Source: Hyaloperonospora brassicae
Taxonomy: Eukaryota > Oomycota > Peronosporomycetes > Peronosporales > Peronosporaceae
Direction of reading: 5' to 3'
Length of the DNA stretch: 64,000 nucleotides
NCBI GenBank assembly: GCA_947650285.1
Contig: CANTFL010001181.1
Coordinates: 1-64,000, forward strand
This document shows, one piece after another, positions 55,730 to 64,000 of this stretch. The translations under genes were made by a program, and so were the position numbers. The notes beneath the pieces are model-generated. The model was not told the origin of the DNA, did no database searches, and saw only the letters and a program-made list of their open reading frames with translations. Numbering within the stretch: the first letter of the stretch is position 1; each line of letters begins with the position of its first letter.

Positions 55730-57603
55730 CCATGAACGACACCGAAGTGAAAGTGATGGTGGGATGGGAGCCTGGGATCGACGAGCTCAAAGAATACGAC
55801 CGTGGGGAGGAGGAAAAAGATGAAAGTGACGAGTACAACAGCGGAGGAGTACTCGTAGAAGATAAATAAAATAGTGTGCTACACGCGGGGCATGTGAGTT
55901 GTGTACATGCCATGGAGAAGAAACACGCGCAAGCAGTGAGGGACTTCGTGCAAGCTGAGCAAGGAAAAGGAGATGACGACAAACTGAGGTTGGGCATAGA
56001 AGAGTTGTAATCGGCCATCTTCAGGACCCCGAAAGGGATCTCTACTCCGCAGGCGAACCAGATCCTTCATCAAATTGCTGAGGAGATGAAAAGAGCAAGT
56101 GGATCTAGCAGTTCGACATCGAACGATCTACTCAGGCGAAATGGCCGAACCTCAGCACCATTTTGAACATGACTTGCAACGTTTTGAGCATTGGAGCACT
56201 ATCGGCTTACACGATCTACCTCTTGCGCGCGATGGGATACGAGTGCAAAGAAACGCAGGATCCCAAGCTGGCTGATGCAATCTTTAACCAACGGGTGGTA
56301 GACAAAGATATGAAGGGTTGGAGAGCCAAGCTCAAGGACGCATTTGGAATTGATGCGATTCCAAGCGTCAACATGACGATGGAGAAGCTACACGGAGACG
56401 TATTTTCGATGGAAGAGGAGGCACCAATACCATCGCATTATGAGTCAAAGGCGAGACCCAGCGATACTTAAGCGGGGACGAATGCTCAAAGGGATGAGCA
56501 GGATGAAGCGGAGACGTAGGTGTTTTCTCGGGTGGAGAGATCACCGTACGTGGCGGATGTCCACATGGAAACACCAAGTTCATCCGTCCCAGCGAGAGGG
56601 AAATGTTCTCTTGTGAGAGAAGAATGTTGACGAGGACGAGGATGACGATGACGAGGATTGGAATGTCCAACAACGCAGAAGTAATACGACGAACCACTGC
56701 AATCTTCGTTTGAGCTTTGAAGAGTCGGTGAGTGAACGAGGACAAGTAATCGATATACGGACTCATGCCCCGTTGAATAATATCGCCAAGTTCGAGGAAA
56801 GGCAATATCGTTCCGACGAAGCTCCCGAGTGGATCAAAACGTTCACTTATGAGAATAAAAGAACGTGCAAACATTAGAACGACTGGCGTGAGCCATTTTC
56901 GTTGAGTCTGAGGAAGGCTGCCAAGAGTTGGTACCGACAGTTGTCGAAGAAAACGCAACGGACATGGAAGTTACTTAGAAAGGCGTTTTTGAAGTACTAC
57001 TGTTCACAGTACGATCAATCGTCAAGGCCCAAGTACTACTCGGCAAAGCTTTAGGAATCTGAACATGTGCGCGACTTCCTCCTCTGTTTGAACGGATAGG
57101 GGCTAACAGCGCAGATTCAATACGAGAAGGGTGGAGTGGAGTCTGAAGATCATGCGGAACATTTCTTGCTCAACTGTGGAGACGACGACTTGATGGATTT
57201 CATCTACCCGCAACAAGTGGGAGATGTACACCGAGTGGAACAGATCATCAGTCATCGACTGCTAGGCAAAAAGCGTAAGCAGCAACGAGACCGAATGAGC
57301 CGTATCCGACTGTCCTACTCACACAGGTACGAGTCCCGGATCAATCGCCGCATAGACGGTCGAAACTACAGTACGCGTCCATCAGAGGGTCGACGTGATA
57401 ATAGACGTGATGGTCACCAATTCGATCACCGAGAGAGACATGACGAATCCCGACTCGTCAGCAGAGACAGACAACCTCGGCGCGAAGGCCTGACAGGGCG
57501 ATACGAGCACGATAGTAGCCGTCGTATCACCCTTTCATCAGCGACTACGGACGATTTGCGGGCTGCGGGGTGTGGAAGAATTGAGACTGAGACAACACGC
57601 TGA
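55730..57603 (+). pseudogene. gag: gag of the right-hand Gypsy element
   Basis: Reading through several stops and shifts: an acidic N-terminus (MNDTEVKVMVGWEPGIDELK), helix pieces (MEKKHAQAVRDFVQAEQGKG; ANQILHQIAEEMKRASG), then the gag capsid block near 56890-57200 (AKSWYRQLSKKTQRTWK; KAFLKYYCSQYDQSSR), and an intact 155-codon stretch (57136-57603) ending in an Arg-rich basic tail. The tail would bind RNA. The W-x-x-x-L...F pattern is the standard retrotransposon gag signature. Confidence 0.75.
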
Positions 57604-57839
57604 TCAGTACGAGTCACAGAATGAAGAAAATGACTACGAATAACCGAAGGACTACGAGTCGGATCCTGACACCGATTACATGGAGGCAGGCATAAAATTG
57701 AATAGGGTGACGATACCTACAGAATGCAGTGAGCGGGTACGACCTGTACCTAACACTATGGGTCGGGCGGGTGTACCAGCTAAGTATGAAACGCGATCTA
57801 ATCAACGTGACCAAGTAAACTAGCGTCATCGGCGAGGCC

Positions 57840-58870
57840 TTTCGAGAGAACGCCTTAAATGGGGTCCTTGTCTTGCGTGTGGTGCAGAAGGAAATGACAC
57901 TCACTTTTGCAGACGCCATTGCAAATTCTGCAAAGAAGTGCATGACGTCGTCAAGGGTAAACGGTTCACGGAGTTTGAACGACTCACCAAGTTCGTCAAG
58001 TCATCGATAGATCGAACAACGGTACCCGAAGAACTCCAACACATCTATTCGCCAGGGCATTTAAAATAGGAGGCCCGCCGACTTTGAATGGGTCGGGAAA
58101 CAACGGGATGCCACAGTCACAGTGGAATCAAAAGTCGACGCGAAATACGTGTTCGCCTTTGTTGGAGACACAAGAAGGCCCGGCGATGAGGTTTGTGAAA
58201 GAGAAAATAGAGTGGAGAGCCAACCGAACTGGTCCACGGCAGATGACCAGTTTGATGGAGAGAGAGCTATGGCTCGGATGGACGCATCGCCTAACTCTCA
58301 GCGACAGATGGAATCGGAGAAACCAATGAAGTTGTTAGAAGGAGAGCGACTAGGATGGTGGTCGTCCAGGAAGTTTGACCGGAGAGTGAGAATGATAGTT
58401 TTGTAATAGGAGCAGTGAATGGTGAACGAACCAAGCTGCTGCTCGACACTGGACCTAACATCTCGGCAATCAGTGAGTCTTTCGCACAAAAACTCAAGCT
58501 CAAGAGTTACATGAGTGCGGATAAACAGATTGATGTCCAAGGAATCGGAAGGTCGAATGTCGTCACCACTTCACGGACAAAAGCGAACGTCACTCTTCGA
58601 TAAGAAGTAGTTTACACAGTGTGAATTATGCCACATCATGCGGGGTGGAGCTCATTCTCGGGATGGAGTTCATGATATCAACCGGTGTCCGACTGGACTT
58701 GTTCAATGCGACAGCCAAACTGCCAGATGAGATCTCCATACCTTTATTAAGATCAACGAGAAATTTCGACGACACCTCATACAGGGATGTGATCACTGGG
58801 GGATCAGCTAGAGCATTGGATGTCGAGAGTCGGTCATTTGAAGAGTCCCGACTGCAGCGGAATTAACCTA
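57840..58870 (+). pseudogene. Zinc knuckle and aspartic protease of the right-hand element
   Basis: A Cys/His cluster (CLACGAEGNDTHFCRRHCKFC, about 57873-57935) resembles a tandem zinc knuckle. After further stops the protease appears at about 58410-58870: LLLDTGPNISAISESFA carries an intact D-T-G active site, and GVELILGMEFM is the flap-to-ILGM block. The frame changes between these two parts, near 58600. Confidence 0.75.
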
Positions 58871-59835
58871 GTAAGCTGACGCATGTGCTATGAATACGTT
58901 GCCTACCTACACTCTTGCCGACGTTGATATACAATAAGAAAGGGATAGCTACGAGAGTAAGGCTGACGAATGTCTCGACAAAGAGCGCTTCGTGTCCAGC
59001 GCACTACTCAATCGGGCTATGGTTACCACACGAAATTTTACCACGAGATGACGGCTACGTAAGACTAATCGCGACGACGTATCACGACTGGCGGGTGTCA
59101 AAATATGATAATGTGATGGACGGATGGTTGTTCAAGAAGGAGCAGCAGAAGCATGCGTAGTGGCTGAGTCAACAACCACCTGCTGTCGAGCGGCGAGCCT
59201 ATACCCGACCTACTGGAATTTGACGACGGGAGGATCACGTCTGCCACGACAGAACGACCACGTCTGACGAAGAAGTCGACTCACTCATAGAGCGCAACGA
59301 TAATTAATCTACCCATACCGGGATAGGTCGTGCACACAATCTGATGAGCAACTCGGGACTGAAAAATGAAACGACCACCAGACGAAGCTTAGGCAACGCT
59401 ACTACCGCGCGAAAGCAGTGCTCAGCCACGTGTACGGGAAGTGATAGCGTGAGTGCCGACGTATGCTACTCAGCCTAGCCCGGCGAGTTGAGCTCAGCAG
59501 ACGGACAAGTTGTGGTTGAACCAGTTCCTGCCAGCTGACCCGACGACCTGCGAGACGACACGACGATAGGCGGGTACGAACCACAGTTTGATGACCTAAA
59601 TCGCCGATTCTTGTGTGCATTAAAGGCAGTCGATGAGACGAGCTCAAAAGATCCACCAAAACCCCCTCCGATTGAAATATCAGAATTTGAGCATATCGCA
59701 AGCGACATCAGCCTTATAGATTATGCTCAAGAACTTGCGTTCTTACCAGATCTCACGGAATAAGCGCTGAACAAACTGGACTAAACCGGAGATGATTTTG
59801 TATGCATAGATAACACAGAAGCCATACAAGCAAAG

Positions 59836-61323
59836 TTGATTGGTGTGTTGCGAAAACACGAAGGGATCATTATCTTCAGTGGTAACGCGCTACCACCTCC
59901 AGCGTACGGAGCGGTATGCGATATCGACGTCCAAGGTCATGATCCCATCAAGCAACGGGCCAGACGGCTTCCATTACGCTACCTATCGAAGCTTTACGAG
60001 CTGTTGAAGGGATTTTTGAAGAAAAGATTGATCTCGTTTTTCCGAAGTTTATGGGCGTCGCCCATCGTAAACGTCCCCAAGAAGGAAGGATATGACATCC
60101 GGCTTTGCATATTTTATAAACTAGTCAATGCAGTAACGGTCAGTATGGAATACGCAATGCCCCTAGTCGACGATCTGTTGGCCGAGCTGGACAGATAATA
60201 GTGGTTTTGCTCACTCGATGCGGCGAGCGGATTCTGGACGGTAATGAAGACGGAACGAGCGCGGCACGTGTCAGCGTTTGTATGTGCCCTGGGTCATTTT
60301 GAGTGGCTGCGTATACATTTTGGACTTAAGAATGCCCCCATGATCTATCAACAACTCGTTGATAACGCGTTGTGGGGGTATACGCAGCCGAAGGGTGGTT
60401 CGAAAGACTTCGCCACCAACATTAAAGTTACCGAAGATGAATTGGCGAGTAAGCGTGCAAATGTAACCACAGATCTCGAAGAGTTAGGCACGGAAGGGTC
60501 AGCGTTGAAAAAGCTCGAAGCTTAATCCCAAGCACTCGACGAGCCTGATCTGTTGCAAAGTCTAGTCAATGATCTGGCGAGCAACATGTTTGCCACAGGC
60601 GAAACTGATGTCTCGATTGCTGCCCCCATGTTCTGTCGTCGATCGTTTGTAGAAGATATATGTTTTGTAGGCAAAGGTTTCGACGAATGTTTAGAGACGC
60701 TTGACCGGTTACTGGTACGCTTTACGGAGTGTCGAATTATCCATAGCTTCACGAAGAACATATTTGTACAACTTCAAGTGGACTTCCTATCGCACAAGGT
60801 GACAGCACAGGGCATTGCAGCCGACCCGACCAAACTGGGGAAACTCGCTGAGTGGCCCTTTCCAACGTCAAAAAAGGGTATGCAAACGTTTCTAGGCGCG
60901 ATAAACTATAACAGCTGGTTCATCCAGTACATCACGGTGTACGGAGCAGTACTGTATCAACTCAAATAAGCCAATTTCTTGTCAGAAGCAAGCCTAATCG
61001 GTACACGTGCATCCTTTGCTATGCTGCAAGAACAAATCGTCAAGGATTTAGTTCTCCGTCACTTTGTATCAACAGCCGACGTTCATGTGATGGTGTTTGC
61101 TAATTATTGGGCGTTGAGCAGTACATTGATGCAAATGCACGACGGAACATTTCACCCTGTCCGGTTTCGTGGCCGAGTGTTGAAGGAAGGCGATATTAAT
61201 TACTACCCTGTGATGCGCGAAGTGCTAGCCTTTCTTCATTTGCTAACGATTTCGCATACTCTTCTCTCAGAAAACCCATCCACGTCTACATTCGATTCTT
61301 CTCGTCCAAGGCGCTGTAAATAA
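59836..61323 (+). pseudogene. pol: Reverse transcriptase and RNase H of the right-hand element
   Basis: RT blocks in order: LLKGFLKKRLISFFRSLWAS (primer grip entry), PIVNVPKKEGYDIRLC, YAMPLVDDLLAEL, two stops at 60196-60201, SLDAASGFW, HFEWLRIHFGLKNAPMIYQQ, an inserted acidic stretch (60420-60600), then EDICFVGKGFDECLETLDRL in place of the F/Y-x-D-D strand, where the catalytic Asp pair is not preserved. The thumb reads FLSHKVTAQGIAADP. RNase H pieces follow (61070-61290), ending near HLLTISHTLL. The gene is not functional. Confidence 0.78.
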
Positions 61324-62543
61324 GAGCCGTCAGCTTCGCTGTATTACTCTCTGCGTATCATCTGAAGATCACGAGAGTGAGAGAAATGATGTGTATTTTG
61401 CTCAGTTGGTACAAGTATCCATAACACCATCTATCGGACTCGACGAGTCATTACGACACATTGCTCCACCGGCCAAACACTCAGCATGTGTCAGACAAAA
61501 TCCTGAGCTCCTCTATGCGCGCGTACCTCCAATGTTTGCAGGTTTTGTGCTTTCGATCGATGGATCCGCGAAGACAGAGATGCACGGAGGTTTTGGAAGT
61601 TGCTCGTGGATACTGTGGAAATTGCCCGAATGGACCATTGTGAATGCGGCGAGTGCTTACCTGTTGGCAAAGACAGTAAACGTAACAGAGTACACAAGAA
61701 TGAATTACGGAATGCAAGCGGAATAGAAAACGAAGTGTCCAATTCAATTATCGTGGGTGCCTCCATTCTCGCAGTCCAGCAATGCATGGGGGTGATTGCA
61801 TGAAAAATATTCGTTACAGGCGATGTTAGCGCGTCATAACGAATTAGTCGCCCGGTTCAGCTCGGTCGGTATTTGCACGTTATACGGTGCTACAACGCAG
61901 CGGCAGATACGCTGGCTACCGGAGCGTTAGAAAATTAAGTCGGGGCAAGCGGTGGAAGACCCAGTACGATTGAGCGAGCTGAAACAGCTGAACTGTATAG
62001 AAGTGATGTTACTTGTTGACACTCCCTCTTCGTAAGAAGAGAAAGAGCTGCCAACGATGACAGCAACTACGCGGAGCAAAACTCGACGAGTCCTATTTGC
62101 TGATAAACCGATCCGAGAACAACTGACAGCCAAAGATGTGCGAGAGCACGCCTGGACAAGAACGACCAAGCTCTAGAACGGTTCGAGGATGCAGACGTGT
62201 GGGAGGGATTTGAGAAGACCACTCGACGATCCGAGACTCGACGAGTACCAAAACACTCAATTAATCGCCTGGACGCCGAGAAATACCGAGTATTCAAGAC
62301 ATCGATCCATTATTCGTACAAGCCAAACGCAGGGAAAGGATCTCTAAAGCTTTAGATGAGGAAGAGAAGTGGGCAGAGCTCAAGATGTTTCTTAGTGGCG
62401 AGATCGACAAGCTGACCCATAGACAGATTATCTACGCTGGGAAAATCGTAGATCGTTTAGTACCAAGAGAAGATGGTATACTCTACTACTTAGGCCGGCG
62501 TTGCGAGTCGTGGGAGTCGATGGACGAAGACCTAAAGTAACGA

Positions 62544-63358
62544 TTGGTTGTCCCAACGACTCTGATCGATAAGGTTCTACTAAACTGTCATGATTCCGTG
62601 GAAGGCGGACACCTAGGGATCGTGAAGACATTTCACCGAGTGAAGTCCGAATTTTACTGGACCGGACTCTACGCCGATGTGGAAAAAATATACAGGCATG
62701 TGAAGACTGCAGTATTAGCAAGATAACGTCTCATTTGAGAGAACACTTGCCAGGTAATGTCGTATCCGACCGACCTTTTATGGTGGTACCAATGGATTTT
62801 GTCATCCCTTTACCGACGACCGGACGAGCAAATACGGCTCAGCTACTATTTCAATATCACATCACGATATTCGTGATTGCGAAAGCCATGAGCGCAACAG
62901 ATGCTTCAAGAGTTGCGAAGGCTTTCGAAAAAAATATCTTTCGTCGTTCTGGAGCTTCGAGCCTCATCCGACATCATAGAGACCCGGGATTCATGAGTGA
63001 GGTGTTTAAAACATTCGCCGAGATGATTGAGTCTAAATGTAGAGCTACGTCGAGTTACAGACCCCAAGCAAAAGGTCGACAAGAACGTAACGTGAAGACA
63101 ATGATTTAGATAGTGCGAGTGTATCTGGAAGACCCTTTATAAGCAGACTGGGAGATCCTTTCCGAGCGATTGGTACACGCGATCAATGACTCCAGAGACT
63201 CTACGAGAAAGAAGACCCCTTTCTACCCAGTTCATGGTTGGGACGCACACTCTACACTGAAGGCTATGACCGAGCCGATCCGGAGAATACCGGCTGAAGC
63301 ATACAAAGTGATAGACTCAACAGACACAGTCATGTGGAGACGCGAATCTAATCGCTAA
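62544..63358 (+). pseudogene. Integrase of the right-hand element
   Basis: The zinc-finger His pair lies in CHDSVEGGHLGIVKTFHRVK, but the expected Cys pair after YRHVKT is disrupted. The core shows the first Asp in VPMDFVIPLPT, the second in RHHRDPGFMSEVFK, and the Glu in GRQERNVKTM, so the D-D-E set is still visible. A stop follows at 63107-63109. The C-terminal stretch from 63170 continues the integrase tail (KKTPFYPVHGWDAHSTL). Confidence 0.75.
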
Positions 63359-63595
63359 CGAGAGATTGCGCTCAGGCTCGTGAATAAATACCAAGTGAGC
63401 GCGAAAGACCGACGAGAAAGATGTCATAGTGAAAGGCTAAGCCCGGCGGAACGACGAAATCTCTCACGAACAGCGCAATCAGATCATACTCAAGAAGCAA
63501 GGCAACAAGATGAAGAAAGAGAGTCGCCAGACGAGAACATGCTCGAAGAAGGGGACCAAGTATGGATGTTCATGGAGAAATTTTAGCCTGGTCTG

Positions 63596-64000
63596 ATGAT
63601 GAAACCGGCTCATCGATGGCATGAGCCGTTCCGCATAAAGCGACGAGTGAAGGATTTTGCTTTTAAAAGGGAGTTACCCGACAAGAGTGGGTATCGATTC
63701 TATCCAATCGTACATATGTCACGCTTGAAGAAGGTCAGGGACCATGGTGAACGTCCTGCCAGACGATTGGTAATTGGACTCGTGAAGGCTAATTGTTTCA
63801 ATTTCGATGAAGAACTTATACTAGAGGATAGTTGGGAGCCAATTAAGCGAGCGGGCGATATGAAGTAGAAGCGATCTTGGATGATGACTTACCACCCTCG
63901 ACGAGCATCATCAGAACTCAGCGACGATTCCTGGTAAAGTGGAAGTGCTATGACACAACGACATGGGAGCCGTTATCTAATCTGTCATGCGGGGGTCTGT
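63596..64000 (+). pseudogene. Integrase tail and chromodomain of the right-hand element (cut at edge)
   Basis: 63596-63868 encodes the GPY-type integrase tail (HRWHEPFRIKRRVKDFAFKR; YPIVHMSRLKKVRDHG). After a stop, about 63900-63990 reads RRFLVKWKCYDTTTWEPLSN, the chromodomain core with conserved Trp residues. The window ends 10 bases later. Confidence 0.75.

Larger units (their letters stand above)
54117..64000 (+). mobile_element. Second Ty3/Gypsy element, heavily decayed, cut by window edge
   Basis: LTR/leader-like region (about 54117-55600; true LTR borders not found), then gag, zinc knuckle, protease, RT, RNase H, integrase and a chromodomain in Gypsy order up to the last base. Stops and shifts occur every 100-350 bases, so it is much older than the family at the left end and unrelated to it at sequence level. 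The 3' LTR is outside the window. A homologous relic lies at 20870-21900. Confidence 0.85.

Overview
The window looks like nuclear DNA of an oomycete, most likely a Peronosporales species (Phytophthora or downy mildew type). The evidence is the gene set (MAD2, MSH5, E2F, nardilysin-type M16 peptidase, ArgA-type N-acetylglutamate synthase, ACTR10), short GT-AG introns of about 40-110 bases, tightly packed genes on both strands, and Ty3/Gypsy retrotransposons around a gene island. The species call is inference. No rRNA, tRNA, CRISPR or bacterial operon structure was seen.

Region 1 (1-20121) is built from one Ty3/Gypsy chromovirus-like family. A left-truncated copy lies on the minus strand (1-2685). 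A 2.7 kb spacer follows (2686-5420), then two plus-strand copies in tandem sharing the middle LTR: LTR-internal-LTR-internal-LTR (5421-20121). LTRs are 475 bases, start TGTA and end TACA. Every internal region carries the same stops, frameshifts and lost catalytic residues. Between pol and the 3' LTR lies a long antisense ORF (433 codons in copy 1) whose differences between copies are mostly synonymous, so it looks like a real accessory gene. The five-base flanks suggest that the spacer between the inverted elements is flipped.

Region 2 (20122-23100) is gene-poor and holds a decayed relic (about 20870-21900) of the family that is fuller at the right end.

Region 3 (about 23100-53140) is the gene island. 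In order: an unidentified multi-exon gene (+), E2F (-), signal peptidase subunit SPCS2 (+), MAD2 (-), MSH5 (+), a KEN-box/D-box protein with securin-like layout (-), unassigned exon-like pieces, a small ORF (-), nardilysin-type peptidase (+), a small two-exon gene (+), a TFIIB-ribbon plus C2H2 zinc-finger protein (+), the mitochondrial Zim17/DNLZ Hsp70 escort protein (-), a weak hypothetical ORF (-), mitochondrial N-acetylglutamate synthase (-), an EndoU ribonuclease with an IQ motif (+), unassigned pieces, and dynactin actin-related protein ACTR10 (-). Divergent pairs with short shared promoters are E2F/SPCS2, MAD2/MSH5 and NAGS/EndoU. Several genes act in cell division or meiosis (E2F, MAD2, MSH5, the KEN/D-box protein), though linkage in eukaryotes need not mean common function.

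Region 4 (53140-64000) starts AT-rich, contains a hammerhead-like core near 54.03 kb, and continues into a second, badly decayed Gypsy element on the plus strand (LTR/leader with a CTCGACGAG array, gag, zinc knuckle, protease, RT, RNase H, integrase, chromodomain) that runs off the right edge. Exon borders were read by eye from splice consensus and frame; those with exact positions keep frame, others are approximate.
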